DNA of 64,000 nt from Streptacidiphilus sp. 4-A2 (GCA_014284505.1 JAAFYY010000001.1:1488001-1552000); one strand, 5' to 3'. Positions 1 through 9,680 are shown, numbered from the stretch's first letter. The notes: generated from the sequence alone by a model not told the origin. Numbers and translations: made by a program.

Positions 1-2
1 CC

Positions 3-215
3 CGGGTGGTGTCGGTGCTCCAGGCCAACCAGGCCAACCTGAACCAGGTGCTGGCCCTGGCCGGGCCCTACTACCAGCAGCTGGGCAATGTCCTCGGCAA
101 CGGACGCTGGTTCGACGTCTACCTGTGCGGGCTGATTCCGCCCAGCTACCTGCCCGCCGACAAGCAGTCGTCCTCCGGCTGCATGTCCCCGACCACCGGA
201 GGTAACGGCAAGTGA
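3..215 (+). CDS. mceC: MceC-type protein, C-terminal end (partial)
   Basis: This is the last ~70 codons of a gene that begins before the window. The tail contains CGLIPPSYLPADKQ and a second cysteine, resembling the conserved C-terminal region of Mce substrate-channel proteins. Its stop overlaps the GTG of the next mce gene by 4 bases, so the two are translationally coupled. The label MceC is inferred from position: the next genes behave as MceD, the MceE lipoprotein and MceF. Mce proteins form a periplasm-spanning hexamer that feeds hydrophobic substrates to YrbE permeases, which would lie upstream of the window. Confidence 0.75.
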   Translation, partial: RVVSVLQANQANLNQVLALAGPYYQQLGNVLGNGRWFDVYLCGLIPPSYLPADKQSSSGCMSPTTGGNGK

Positions 216-1257
216 CATCCGTACTGGGCAGGCTTCCCTTGGACAGGCTGCCGCTGCGCCGGACCTCCACCCGGGCCGCCATCGCCGCCGGCACCGCGCT
301 GGTGGTGGTGATCGGCGGCGGCACCGCCGCCGGGGTGGTCTCGCTGACCGGTGGCAGCGGCCTGCGGATCACCGCCTACTTCGACCGCACCATCGGCGTC
401 TACGCCGGCTCGGACCTGCGGATCCTGGGCGTCAAGGAGGGCTCGGTCGAGTCGGTCACCCCGGACGGCACCCAGGTGAAGGTGGTGCTCTCGGTCGACC
501 CGGGGATCAAGGTCCCGGCCGACGCTCCGCGGTGGTGGTCGCGCCGACCCTGATCGCCGACCGCTACGTCCAGCTCACCCCGGCCTACACCGGCGGCCCG
601 CAGCTGCGCGACCACGGGACCATCCCGCAGTCCCGCACCGACACCCCGGTGGAGATCGACCAGCTCTACCAGAGCATCACCCAGCTCGCCGACGCACTGG
701 GACCGAACGGGGCCAACTCCGGTGGCGCGCTGTCGCAACTGCTCAACACCGGCGCCGCCAACCTGAACGGCAACGGAACCGCGATCGGCCAGTCCATCGG
801 CCAACTGGGCTCGGCGGCGCAGACCCTGAACGGCAACAGCAACGAGCTGTTCGCCACCCTGACCTCGTTGCAGAGCTTCACCAGCATGCTCAAGCAGAAC
901 AACACCCAGGTGCAGTCGGCCACCGGCGAACTCGCCACCGTCAGCGGCTTCCTGGCGCAGGACCGGACCGACCTGGGCAGCGCGCTGTCGCAACTGTCCA
1001 CCGCCCTGGGCCAGGTGCAGGGCTTCATCCAGTCCAACCGGGCGCAGCTCCAGGGCGTGGTGAACCAGCTGGTGCCGATCACCCGGACCATGGCCCAGCA
1101 GCGGGCCTCACTGGCCGAGTTGCTCAGTGCCGCACCCCTGGCCGCGGACAACCTGCTGAGCGCCTACGACCCGGCCAAGGGCAGCATCGACGGCCGGGCC
1201 GACCTCAACGAGCTCAGCTTCCCGATGCCCTTCCCCGCCACGGGCGGCAGCCAGTGA
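212..1257 (+). CDS. mceD: MCE family protein (MceD-like), one frameshift
   Basis: The GTG start overlaps the upstream stop. Residues ~25-45 form a transmembrane signal anchor, followed by the MCE domain (ITAYFDRTIGVYAGSDLRIL) and a long Gln/Ser/Asn-rich helical region typical of Mce proteins. The frame breaks near base 528: the N-terminal frame ends in a nonsense tail, while APTLIADRYVQLTP, the standard continuation of the MCE domain, resumes one base later. A single missing base explains this. The product would be about 348 aa, normal for the family, and belongs to the hexameric lipid-uptake channel. The next gene starts in a GTGA overlap. Confidence 0.85.
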
Positions 1258-2383
1258 GCCGGCGGCGGGCCGTGTGCTGCTGGCTGGCCGCGGGCGCCGT
1301 GCTCAGCACCGCCGGCTGCTCCGGCTACACCGCCATGCAGGACATCCCGCTGCCCGGCGGGGCCGCCCTCGGCAGCCATCCCTACACGGTCAGGGCGGAC
1401 TTCAGCGACGTACTGAGCCTGGTCCCGCAGGCGTCGGTGGAGGTCAACGATGTCGCGGTGGGACGGGTCACCCGGATCTCACTGGCCCCCGACAGCTGGA
1501 CCGCCGTGGTCACCATGGAGGTCAACGGCGGGGTCCGGCTGCCCGCCGACGCCTATGCCTCGCTGGAGCAGTCCAGCCTGCTGGGCGAGAAGTACATCGA
1601 GCTCTCCGACCCGCCCGCGAACCAGCCGTCCACCGGGACGCTGACCGACGGCGCGCTCATCCCGCTGGCCAGGACCAACCGCTCGCCCGAGGTGGAGGAG
1701 GTGTTCGGGGCGCTGTCGCTGCTGCTCAACGGCGGCGGGGTGCAGCAGCTGAAGACCATCAGCACCGAGCTGAACCAGGCGCTGTCGGGAAACCAGCCGC
1801 AGGTCCGCGACCTGCTCAGCAGGCTGGGCACACTGGTCGGCGACTCAACGCGCACCGCTGGACATCACGACGCCCTGGACGGGCTCAACCAGCTCTCCGC
1901 CACCCTGGCGGCCCGCAACCAGCAGATCGACACCGTGCAGCGACCTCAGCCCCGGCTGTCCGTGCTCTCCGCAGCACGGCAGCAACTGGTCACCATGCTC
2001 CAGTCGCTGGACACCCTGTCCAATGTCGCCGTCTACACCGTCAACGCCAGCCAGGCCGATCTGGTCGCCGACCTGAAGGGGCTGGCGCCGACCCTCCAGC
2101 AGCTCGCCGACGCCGGCCAGGACCTGCCCAACTCGCTCCAGGTACTGGTCACCTACCCGTTCACGGACCAGGTGCTGAACGGCGTCAAGGGCGACTACCT
2201 CAACACCTACCTGGACCTGGCCGCGCCGCCGGACACCCAGATCATCCCCGCGCTGACCGCCACCGACAGCGACTTCCCGCCCCGCCGGACAGCGGCGCTT
2301 CCTCGCCCGCCGCCACCCGGGCGCTGCCGGGCCTGCCCTTCCCGCTGCCGTCGGCGAGCGCTGTCCGAGGAGGCACCAAGTGA
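1254..2383 (+). CDS. mceE: MCE family lipoprotein (MceE/LprK-like), frame errors
   Basis: A GTG start at the GTGA overlap gives an N-terminus with a lipobox (STAGCSG, Cys ~22), the hallmark of the MceE/LprK member of mce operons. The MCE domain follows (residues ~40-120, VEVNDVAVGRVTRISL), then a long helical segment. Near 1845-1950 the reading frame shifts out and back, garbling a stretch normally rich in Asp/Leu. Near 2280 another one-base shift is needed to reach the natural end GLPFPLPSASAVRGGTK and the stop at 2381-2383. Without it the frame runs into mceF and produces a false fusion. The protein should be membrane-anchored and part of the Mce channel. Confidence 0.83.
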
Positions 2384-3497
2384 GGCTCAGGCGCGTCGTC
2401 CTGATCAAGAACGTCACCTTCCTGGCCCTGTCCACCCTGGTGCTCGGCTATCTCGGCGCCAACTACGCGGACGTGGGCGGCCTGTTCGGGATGCCCGGCT
2501 ACTACACGGTCCGGGTGGACCTGGCGCAGACCGGGGGCTGTTCCAGAACGCCGACGTCACCTACCGCGGGGTCTCCGTCGGCCGGGTCGGGCCGATCCGG
2601 CTCACCGACGACGGCGTGCAGGCCGACCTGCACCTGAACGACTCCGCGCACGACATCCCCCGGCAGCTGCACGCGCAGGTGGCGGACCTGTCGGTGGCCG
2701 GCGAGGAGTACCTCGACCTGGAACCCGACACCGACCGGACCCCTTACCTAGTCGGCGGCGACACCATCCGGCAGGCCGACACCAGCACCCCGGCGCCGGT
2801 CACCTCCATGCTGACCAGCGTCAACACCCTCACCGAGTCGGTCCCGCTGCAATCGCTGCGGACCGTGGTCGACCAGCTCGGCGACGCCTTCGCCGGACAG
2901 GCACAGAACCTCCAGGCACTGCTGGACAGCAGCAGCCAGTTCACCCAGGCCGCCAGCCGCGCCCTGCCGGCCACCAACACCCTGCTGACAGACGGTCAGA
3001 CGGTGCTCCAGACCCAGGCCGACGAGGGCAACGCCATCCGCGACTTCGCCACCAGCGCCGACCAGCTCGCCGCGCAACTCGACAGCTCCGACAGTGACCT
3101 GCGGCAGCTGATCACCAACACCCCGCTGGCTGCCACCCAGCTCGACCAGCTGCTCCAGGACGTCGGCCCCAACCTGGGTGTGGTGCTGGCGAATCTGCTC
3201 ACCACCGCGGACGTGGCCGTGGGCCGCCAGGCCGGCATCCAGGAGCTGCTGATCCGGCTGCCGCAGGTGGCCGCGGCCGGCTCCACCGCGATCAACGGCA
3301 GCGGCGCGCACATGAGCATGGCGGTCACCTTCTTCCAGCCGCTGCCCTGCACCGACGGCTACGGCGGCACCGTGCACCACAGCGGCAGCGACACCACCGA
3401 CGGCCCGTGGAACACCGCCGCCGGCTGCGACTCGCCGCCCAGCACCGGCATCGACGTCCGCGGATCGGCCAACGCCCCAGGCGGGAGCGGTCAGTGA
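2380..3497 (+). CDS. mceF: MCE family protein (MceF-like), one frameshift
   Basis: The GTG start overlaps the mceE stop. One N-terminal membrane segment (NVTFLALSTLVLGYLGA) is followed by the MCE domain. The frame breaks near 2535 at a run of five G; one more G restores TGGLFQNADVTYRGVSVGRV, a standard MceF motif. After the domain come Ser/Thr/Gln-rich helices and a Cys-containing tail (FFQPLPCTDGYGG). About 372 aa, usual for MceF. It is the last true Mce subunit of the operon and overlaps the first Mce-associated gene by GTGA. Confidence 0.83.
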
Positions 3498-4054
3498 CGC
3501 GACATCAACTGTCCTGGTGGGTCGTCACCGTGAGTGGATTGCTGGCCTGCGCGGCGACGGTCGGCTGGTGGTCCGCCCGGCCGGCGCCGGACACGGATCC
3601 GGCCGACGCCCGGGCCGCGGCCCTGGCCGACGGACGCGCCGACCTGGTCGCACTCAGCAGCGCGGACGGCGCCGCCGCGAGCGGTTCGCTGGACAACTGG
3701 CTGAACGCCACCACCGGTTCGCTGCACGACGGGCTGCAACGCGGATCCGCGAGCAGCCTGGCCGGCCTGAGCAGTTCCGGTACCGACGCCAGGGGCAGTG
3801 TCACCGCCGCCGCACTCACCGCACTGGACCCGCACGGCGGCACCGCGACCCTGCTGGCCACCCTCTCGGTCCAGGTCAGCGCGACCGGCACCACCGCGCA
3901 GACTCAGCAGCGCGGTCTCCAGGCGCAGTTGGTGCGCACCGGCACCGGCTGGAAGATCTCCGCACTGACCACCGTCTCCGGCGACCCGTCGTCCGGCGAC
4001 CCGTCGTCCGGCGACCCGTCGTCCGGCAGCACGGCGTCCGGCGGCTCCTCATGA
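3494..4054 (+). CDS. Mce-associated membrane protein 1
   Basis: A small protein (~186 aa) beginning at the GTG that overlaps the mceF stop. It has one N-terminal membrane helix (WWVVTVSGLLACAATVGWW) and an extracytoplasmic NTF2-like fold typical of Mce-associated (Mas) proteins, ending with the recurring motif GTGWKISALTTV. The C-terminus carries three copies of GDPSS encoded by a perfect 15-base tandem repeat (3980-4024). Mas proteins are thought to stabilise the Mce complex; their exact job is not known. Coupled to the next gene by ATGA. Confidence 0.8.
   Translation: MTRHQLSWWVVTVSGLLACAATVGWWSARPAPDTDPADARAAALADGRADLVALSSADGAAASGSLDNWLNATTGSLHDGLQRGSASSLAGLSSSGTDARGSVTAAALTALDPHGGTATLLATLSVQVSATGTTAQTQQRGLQAQLVRTGTGWKISALTTVSGDPSSGDPSSGDPSSGSTASGGSS
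3980..4024 (+). repeat. 15-bp perfect tandem repeat, three copies
   Basis: The unit GGCGACCCGTCGTCC occurs three times head to tail and encodes GDPSS repeats at the end of the first Mce-associated protein. Being in multiples of three it can vary in copy number without breaking the frame. Confidence 0.9.
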
Positions 4055-4557
4055 GGGCGCGGCTCACCGCCCGGGGCGGTGTGCGCTGGGTTGCTCCGGC
4101 CGCGGTCTGGCTGACCGCCCTGGGCTTCGGCTGCGCCGGGCTGCTCGCCCGCCCCGGAACTCCGGCCGTCCGGGCGGTGATCGACCCGGCGGCCACCGCC
4201 CGGGTCACCACCCAGGTGGACAGCGCGCTGAGCCGGATCCTCTCCTACACCCCGCAGACCACCCAGGCCACCGCGCTGGCCGCGCGCACCCTGCTCAGCG
4301 GCACGGCCTCGGCCCAGTACCAGCTGCTCTTCGCGCAGGTCAAAGGGCAGATCGGCAGCCAGCGACTGACCGTCGCCACCCGGGTGACGCACAGCGGCGT
4401 GATCAGCCTCACCGGGGACCAGGCGCAGCTGCTGGTCTTCGTGGAACAGACCGCCCAGCGCCAGGGCGCCCGCTCCAGCACCGTGCAGGGGCAGCTGTCG
4501 GTGACCGCCCGGCTGATCGACGGGCAGTGGCGCATCAGTGATATGACACAGCGTTGA
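4051..4557 (+). CDS. Mce-associated protein 2
   Basis: Starts at the ATG of an ATGA overlap; 168 aa, frame intact. One N-terminal membrane/signal segment (residues ~10-30), then an exported domain with the motifs RILSYTPQTT and LIDGQWRISDMTQR that recur in Mce-associated proteins. It belongs to the same mce transcription unit. Function is inferred from position and family resemblance only. Confidence 0.8.
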   Translation: MRARLTARGGVRWVAPAAVWLTALGFGCAGLLARPGTPAVRAVIDPAATARVTTQVDSALSRILSYTPQTTQATALAARTLLSGTASAQYQLLFAQVKGQIGSQRLTVATRVTHSGVISLTGDQAQLLVFVEQTAQRQGARSSTVQGQLSVTARLIDGQWRISDMTQR

Positions 4558-4576
4558 TTTGACAGAGTGTTAGGGG

Positions 4577-5087
4577 ATGTCAGTGGCATCAGCGGTGACG
4601 GTGGCGGCGCGCGGCCTGGCGGTGCTGGCCGCCGCGGCGGCGGCCTGGGGCGGCTGGTCCTGGTACGCGGCCGCCCACGACAGCTCGGCGGCGCTGGCGC
4701 AGAGCCGGGACCAGGTGCTGGCGGCGGGCGCAGGCGGTGCAGAACCTCAACACCCTGGACTGGCAGCACCTGAGCGCCGGGCTGAACACCTGGAGCCAGT
4801 CCACCACCGGCGATCTGCACACCCAGCTCAGCCAGGGCCAGGCCGACTTCAGCAAGCAGGTGGAGCAGGCACACACGGTCACCACGGCCAAGGTGCTGGC
4901 CGGGGCGGTCACCGAACTGGACCAGCAGACCGGGCTGGCCTCGGTGATGGTCGCCCTCCAGATCACCGTCTCGGAACCGGGCAGCAGCCCGACGGTCAAG
5001 CAGAGCCGGCTGCTGGGACAACTCACCCGGACCGCCTCCGGCTGGAAGCTCAGCGACCTGGCCCAGGCCTCAAGCACCGACTCGTGA
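4577..5087 (+). CDS. Mce-associated protein 3, one frameshift
   Basis: The start ATG follows mas2 by 19 bases. An N-terminal membrane helix (LAVLAAAAAAWGGWSWY) is followed by the domain signature LDWQHLSAGLNTWSQSTTGD and the ending ASGWKLSDL. The two parts are in different frames; the switch is near 4720-4728, where one missing base restores VLAAxAQAVQNLNTLDW. Corrected length is ~170 aa, normal for the family. Confidence 0.75.
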
Positions 5088-5112
5088 GCGGCGCCCGGAA
5101 GGAGACTGCGCG

Positions 5113-5901
5113 ATGACCACCACCCGCCAGACGATCAACCACCGGCGCCGACTGGCCTCCCGGCCCACCGCCGACAGCGCGACCGCGCCGCAATCGCGGC
5201 CGACGTCCGAACCGGCGTCCGGGACCCCCGGCCCGGCGGAGGTCGGCGGCACCGGGCTCCGCCTCCGGCCACGGGTGAGCGCCGAGCCGGACCAGGCCGC
5301 CGGGGCAGCCGAACCGGCCGGGACCGATGCCGCCACCCCCGGCGGCCGGGGCCGGGCGGCGCTGCGGGCACTGGTGCGGCCCCGGCCGCCACTGCTGGCA
5401 GTGCTGCTGACCGTGGTGCTCGGCTGCTTCGCCGGCTATGCGCAGGCCCGCACCGGAAGCCTGGACTCCGGCCCCGGCCGGACCAACACCGCGCTCACCG
5501 ACGCGGCCCGCACCAGCCAGGTCAAGGGCAGCATCACCCAGGCGGTGAACACCCTCTTCTCCTATGACTACGCCGACCCGGCCCGCACCGACGACGCGGC
5601 CGGCGGGCTGCTCACCGGCGGGGCCGTCAAGCAGTACGCGAGCATGCTGAGCGCGGTACGGGCGGACGCCGGCAAGCTGAAGCTGGTGCTCACCACCACC
5701 GTCACCGACTGCGGCCTGGAGCAGCTCGACGGCGACCGCGCCCAGCTGCTGGTCTTCGCCGACCAGCGGGACACCACCACCGGCGCGGGCACCAGCGCGG
5801 CCGCGGCCAGCGAGGACTCCCCGGCGATGTTCACCGTGTCCGCGGTGCTGGTCAAGGGCACCTGGCGGATCAGCGACATCGGCACCTTCAGCACCGGCTG
5901 A
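5113..5901 (+). CDS. Mce-associated membrane protein 4 with long cytoplasmic N-terminus
   Basis: 262 aa, frame intact, ATG preceded by GAAGGAG. The first ~90 residues are disordered, rich in Pro/Ala/Arg/Thr and presumably cytoplasmic. A membrane helix (LLAVLLTVVLGCFAGYA) follows at ~95-112, then a Mas-type exported domain with NTLFSYDYADPARTDDAA and the ending VKGTWRISDIGTF. It is the last gene of the mce operon; a GC-rich hairpin follows at 5972-5991. Confidence 0.8.
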   Translation: MTTTRQTINHRRRLASRPTADSATAPQSRPTSEPASGTPGPAEVGGTGLRLRPRVSAEPDQAAGAAEPAGTDAATPGGRGRAALRALVRPRPPLLAVLLTVVLGCFAGYAQARTGSLDSGPGRTNTALTDAARTSQVKGSITQAVNTLFSYDYADPARTDDAAGGLLTGGAVKQYASMLSAVRADAGKLKLVLTTTVTDCGLEQLDGDRAQLLVFADQRDTTTGAGTSAAAASEDSPAMFTVSAVLVKGTWRISDIGTFSTG

Positions 5902-5971
5902 CCGGACACCGTCACCTGCCTTTGCACAGTCGGCGGACAGGCCGGACGGACAGGCAGGGGGACGGCCGACC

Positions 5972-5991
5972 CCGGGCGCGGGGGCGCCCGG
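5972..5991 (+). terminator. hairpin after mce operon
   Basis: CCGGGCGC, a GGGG loop and GCGCCCGG form a perfect 8-bp stem 70 bases past the last mce-associated gene. There is no T-run, as is common in actinobacteria, so termination is likely but unproven. Confidence 0.5.
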
Positions 5992-6013
5992 AGGGTGCGC
6001 CTACCATGGCGGC

Positions 6014-6980
6014 GTGCTGAAACTGTGGAGCTACGCCGCCTCTAAATACCAAGCGGACGACGCCACGGTGCGCCGGGCCGCCCTGGGGTCGGTCATCGCC
6101 AGCGTGATCATCGTCGTGCCGGGGGCGCGGTCCGGCTGACCAGCTCGGGGCTCGGCTGCCCGACCTGGCCCCAGTGCACCGGCGGCAGCCTCACCCCCAC
6201 CCCGCGATGGGCATCCACGGGGTGATCGAGTTCTCCAACCGGATGCTGATCTACCTGCTGTGCGCCGCCGTGGGGTGGTTGATCATCACCACCTCGCTCC
6301 AGCGGCAGCGCCGCCGCGAGCTGGTCCGGCTGGCCTGGGCGCAGTTCGGGCTGGTCGTCGCCGAGGCGGTGCTGGGCGGCCTGTCGGTGCTGACCAAGCT
6401 GAACCCGTTCATGGTGGCCGCGCACTTCCTGCTGGCCATGGTGTTCATTGTGGTGACCATCCGTACCTGGGAGCGGGCCCGCGAGGGCGATGCCGAGCCA
6501 CGCCCGCTGGTGCCCGGGGCGATCCGCTCGCTGGGCTACGCGCTGACCGGGGTGACCGCGACGCTGATGGTGGTGGGCACGGCGGTGACCGGCACCGGTC
6601 CGCACTCGGGTGACACCGGGGTCGCCGCCCGGATGCCCTTCGACTGGGACCGGGTGGCGCAGCTGCACGCGGACCTGGTCTTCCTGGTCTGCGGCCTGAC
6701 CGTGGCGCTGCTGTTCGTACTGAAGGCGGTCGGCGGTCCCCGCGCGGCCTTCCGGCGGACGGTCGAGCTGGCGGTGCTGCTGGTGCTCCAGGCCGTGGTC
6801 GGTTACTGGCAGTACTTCACCGGCCTGCCCGCCTGGCTGGTCGGTATCCATGTGACCGGCGCATGTCTGGTGTGGATCGCCACCCTGCGGATACCCTTCG
6901 CGCTGCGGGAGCGCACCCGGGCCGCGGGCTCCGAACCGGTGTCCGCCCGCCCGCTGGCGGGAACCGCGCAGAGTCGCTGA
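6014..6980 (+). CDS. ctaA: heme A synthase (CtaA/COX15 family), two frameshifts
   Basis: A membrane enzyme that oxidises the C8 methyl of heme O to make heme A for cytochrome aa3 oxidase. The chosen start is GTG 6014 (MLKLWSYAASKYQADD). Family motifs are present in order: GGAVRLTSSGLGCPTWPQC (paired cysteines of the extracellular loop), IHGVIEFSNR with its conserved His, VAAHFLLAM, GTGPHSGD, QLHADLVF and IHVTGACLVW. About eight membrane helices and ~322 codons, normal length. The frame changes near 6117 and near 6205, each explained by one missing base in a C/G run. Confidence 0.88.
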
Positions 6981-7043
6981 CCGGCCCCGTCCCGATCCTC
7001 GACGTGGGCCGGCCCGCGGTGCCAGCCACGACCAGGGAGCAGC

Positions 7044-8285
7044 ATGGGCCCGCAACGCCGGTACGACCTCGTCCTGTTCGGCGCCACCGGTTTCACCGGC
7101 GCACTCACCGCCGGGCATCTGGCCCGGAACCGTCCGCCGGGCTGCCGCTGGGCCCTGGCCGGGCGCGACCTCGGCAAGCTGGAGGCGCTGCGCGCCCGGC
7201 TGGCCGAGGAACTGCCCGACGATCCGGACCTCGCCAAGCTGCCGCTGCTGGTCGCCGACTCCGGCGACCGGCAGGCGCTGCGGGAGGTCGCCGCCGCCGC
7301 CCGGGTCGTGGTGTCCACCGTCGGCCCCTTCCTCACCCATGGTGAGCCGCTGGTCGCGGCCTGCGCCGAGGAGGGCACCGACTACCTGGACCTCACCGGC
7401 GAGCCGGAGTTCGTGGACCTGATGTACCTGCGGCACCATCAGCGGGCGGTGGCCACCGGCGCCCGGCTGGTGCACTGCGGCGGCTTCGACTCGGTGCCGC
7501 ACGACCTGGGGGTGCTGTTCACCGTCGGCCGGCTGCCGGACGCCGCCGACTCCCCGGTACGGGTGGAGGGTTTCCTGCGCGGCTCCGGGGCACCCTCAGG
7601 GGGCACGCTGGCCTCGGTGCTGGCCGCCTTCGCCCGCCCGCTGGGGATGGCCCAGGCGGCCCGTCGGCGCCGCGCCGCGGATCCTGCCCCGGCCGGGCGC
7701 CGGATCCGGCTCGGGGTGGGGCTGCCGCGCTGGTCCCGGACGGCGCACGCCTGGGTGCTGCCGCTGCCGACCGTGGACCCGCAGGTGGTCGCCCGCTCGG
7801 CGGCCGCGCTGCCCGGATACGGGCCGGACTTCCACTACACCCACCACGTCGCGGTCAAGCGACTGCCGGCCGCGGCGGCCCTCGTGCTCGGCACCGCGGT
7901 ACTGGCGGCGGCGGCGCCGGTGCCGCCGCTGCGCCGGGTGCTGGAGCGGCTGCGCCCGGCCGGGGAGGGCCCGGACGCCGCGAAGCGGGCCCGGAGCTGG
8001 TTCACCGTCAGGTTCGTCGGCGTCAGCAGGGGCCACCGGGTGGTGACCGAGGTCTCCGGCGGCGACCCGGGCTACGGCGAGACCTCGGTGATGCTCGGGG
8101 AGTCCGCGCTGTGCCTCGCCTTCGACGAACTGCCGCGCACGGCTGGGCAGGTGACGACCGCGGCGGCCCTGGGTCCGGCGCTGATCGACCGGCTCACCGC
8201 CGCCGGCCTGCGCTTCACCGTGCTGGACCGGCCGCCCACGGCCGCCCCGGGACCGGTCGGCCGACCGGCCGGTGTGACCGGCTGA
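7044..8285 (+). CDS. saccharopine dehydrogenase-like / trans-acting enoyl reductase family protein
   Basis: 413 aa, intact; ATG preceded by AGGGAGC. The N-terminus is a Rossmann nucleotide-binding motif (LVLFGATGFTG, residues 9-19). Mid-protein there is VHCGGFDSVPHDLGV, characteristic of the saccharopine-dehydrogenase-like family that includes the mycobacterial trans-acting enoyl reductases of lipid synthesis. A hydrophobic segment (AAAALVLGTAVLAAAAPV) near residue 275 may be membrane-associated. The substrate cannot be told from sequence. It stands alone, downstream of ctaA in the same direction. Confidence 0.8.
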   Translation: MGPQRRYDLVLFGATGFTGALTAGHLARNRPPGCRWALAGRDLGKLEALRARLAEELPDDPDLAKLPLLVADSGDRQALREVAAAARVVVSTVGPFLTHGEPLVAACAEEGTDYLDLTGEPEFVDLMYLRHHQRAVATGARLVHCGGFDSVPHDLGVLFTVGRLPDAADSPVRVEGFLRGSGAPSGGTLASVLAAFARPLGMAQAARRRRAADPAPAGRRIRLGVGLPRWSRTAHAWVLPLPTVDPQVVARSAAALPGYGPDFHYTHHVAVKRLPAAAALVLGTAVLAAAAPVPPLRRVLERLRPAGEGPDAAKRARSWFTVRFVGVSRGHRVVTEVSGGDPGYGETSVMLGESALCLAFDELPRTAGQVTTAAALGPALIDRLTAAGLRFTVLDRPPTAAPGPVGRPAGVTG

Positions 8286-8756
8286 GCCGGTGCGCCACGC
8301 CGTCGTCGTCGGATCAGTAGGTCTACGACACATTTCGGCAGCACGCTCTTAACATCCAGGGGGCAGGCTGGTCCTCGACGGCGAGCAACCGAACGTGGTG
8401 CCCGCGGAGGTCCTGAGCGGCTCGGGCCTCCGCAGTCATCGACGGGACGCGGCGGAACGGCCCTGGGCCGCCGACCGCGTCCGGCCGCGGACAAGGCCGT
8501 CGTCCCGCCCCGTGGGCCCGAGTGGACCACGGGGACGGCTCGTACCGCGGCCCGCACTCCGCGTCCCCGGGTGGGGGGACAGCGGAGGGGCAGCGTCGGG
8601 GCCGGTCCGCACCGGGCCGGCCCCCATGCTGTTCCCGCTGCCCGGGCCACGGCGGCCGAATCGTTCCCGCTGGTGGACCGTTCCGCTGACGAATCGTTCC
8701 TGCTCGCGGCCCGGCAGGACGGATTTCATCCACTGTTGATAAAGCTCTGAGGCCGT
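8286..8756. other. intergenic region without recognised gene
   Basis: About 470 bases of GC-rich sequence between the enoyl-reductase-like gene and the 75-aa gene. Open frames exist on both strands, but none has recognisable composition, family motifs or a convincing ribosome binding site. The right-hand end is more AT-rich (around 8726-8748) and probably holds the promoter of the small gene. Confidence 0.5.
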
Positions 8757-8776
8757 TGTCACACCCGGCTGTGACA
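8757..8776. promoter_or_regulatory. perfect inverted repeat abutting a start codon
   Basis: TGTCACA, six bases (CCCGGC), then TGTGACA: perfect 7-bp arms ending 8 bases before the ATG of the 75-aa gene. The half-site order is opposite to the CRP consensus TGTGA-N6-TCACA. The position suggests an operator or a translation-blocking hairpin. Confidence 0.5.
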
Positions 8777-8784
8777 CTGCCGTT

Positions 8785-9012
8785 ATGAACGACCACGGCT
8801 TCGATGACCACGGTATCTGGGGCGGCCCGACCGACGGCGCGCTGGCCCTGCTGCTCACCACCGGGTGGATCGACATCCACCCCGGCTCCCTGCGGATCGA
8901 CAAGGCCCCCACCGGCCGGTTCTTCCGCGCCCTCGACCTGGACGGGCGCCCGGTCCGCGGCGCGCTGGTCGACGTCTTCAAGATCCGCGGCGCCCCGGCG
9001 CTGGCCCGCTAG
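8785..9012 (+). CDS. small protein of unknown function (75 aa)
   Basis: I do not recognise a family. The protein is compact and soluble-looking (LTTGWIDIHPGSLRIDKAPT, then GRFFRALDLDGRPVRGALVD), with no signal or membrane segment. There is no clear Shine-Dalgarno sequence before the ATG; a perfect inverted repeat ends 8 bases upstream instead. Codon use matches the neighbours. It is convergent with the 129-aa gene that follows. It could be a chance frame, but third-position GC and residue composition favour a real gene. Confidence 0.5.
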   Translation: MNDHGFDDHGIWGGPTDGALALLLTTGWIDIHPGSLRIDKAPTGRFFRALDLDGRPVRGALVDVFKIRGAPALAR

Positions 9013-9067
9013 GCCCGCCAGGCCCGCGCCCGCGTGTACGCACAGGCTGTGCGCCGGGAGCGTGCGC

Positions 9068-9457
9068 TCAGGCGACCGATGGCGAGTCCTCGGGGAAGAC
9101 GGTGAACCGCAGCTCACCGTTCTCCGCCGACACCGTGGTCGCGCCGCAGCGGAAGGACTCGTGGATCAGCGCATGCAGCCGGTTCGCCCACGCCGGGTCG
9201 CCGGAGAGCACCACATGCACGCTGCCCGCCCCGGACGGGGCCAGCCGGTGCTGCTGCGGATGGGGCTTCGGCCGGCTCATGTCGATCAGGTAGCGGTCGG
9301 TGTGGGCCAGCGTCGGCTTGGGCAGCGGGCGGTCACGGTCCGCCACCGCCGCCGCACGCCAGTCGTAGACCTGGGTGATCGCGTCGACCAGCGCGGCGTT
9401 CGCTGTGGGCCACCCGGTGGCCGCCAGCCGTACCAGCGTGCTCCCGGCCGCTGCCAT
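9068..9457 (-). CDS. hypothetical protein (129 aa)
   Basis: Not recognised. ATG chosen at 9457 (MAAAGSTLVRLAATGWPT); the frame remains open further upstream but composition there is unlike protein. The visible protein has a helical N-terminal half and a C-terminal part with alternating strands (SVHVVLSGDPAWANRL, ELRFTVFPEDS). No signal peptide or membrane segment. Divergent from the CoA-transferase gene at 9681, so the ~220 bases between them should carry both promoters. Confidence 0.55.
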   Translation of the reverse strand: MAAAGSTLVRLAATGWPTANAALVDAITQVYDWRAAAVADRDRPLPKPTLAHTDRYLIDMSRPKPHPQQHRLAPSGAGSVHVVLSGDPAWANRLHALIHESFRCGATTVSAENGELRFTVFPEDSPSVA

Positions 9458-9680
9458 GTCCGCCTCCGCTCCTCGGCTCAGTCTCCAGCGTGCACTCCCC
9501 CGGCCCGCCCCGCACCCGGACCACGCGCCCCGGGCGCGCCCCGCACCACGCCCCGCACCACACCCCGCACCGCCGCTCCCGGCCCGGCCCGCTCCCGGCG
9601 CGACGGCGCCGATACCGATGCGCCACCGACGGCTCCGATACTCGAACTCCGCAGGAGCACCGAGACACTCAGGAGGACGT

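Noticed and set aside
1254..3497. A single 747-aa fused MceE-MceF protein
   Set aside because: The fusion arises from two frame errors; separate MceE end and MceF start with a GTGA overlap are present at 2380-2383.
6108..7502. A 464-codon minus-strand frame opposite ctaA
   Set aside because: Gly/Gln/His/Arg-rich with no domain; it overlaps heme A synthase and an enoyl-reductase-like gene, both well supported.
8757..8776. CRP/FNR binding site
   Set aside because: Half-sites are in the reverse order (TCACA-N6-TGTGA) compared with the CRP consensus.
8286..8784. Open frames on both strands as possible genes
   Set aside because: No motifs, no ribosome binding sites and unlikely amino-acid composition.
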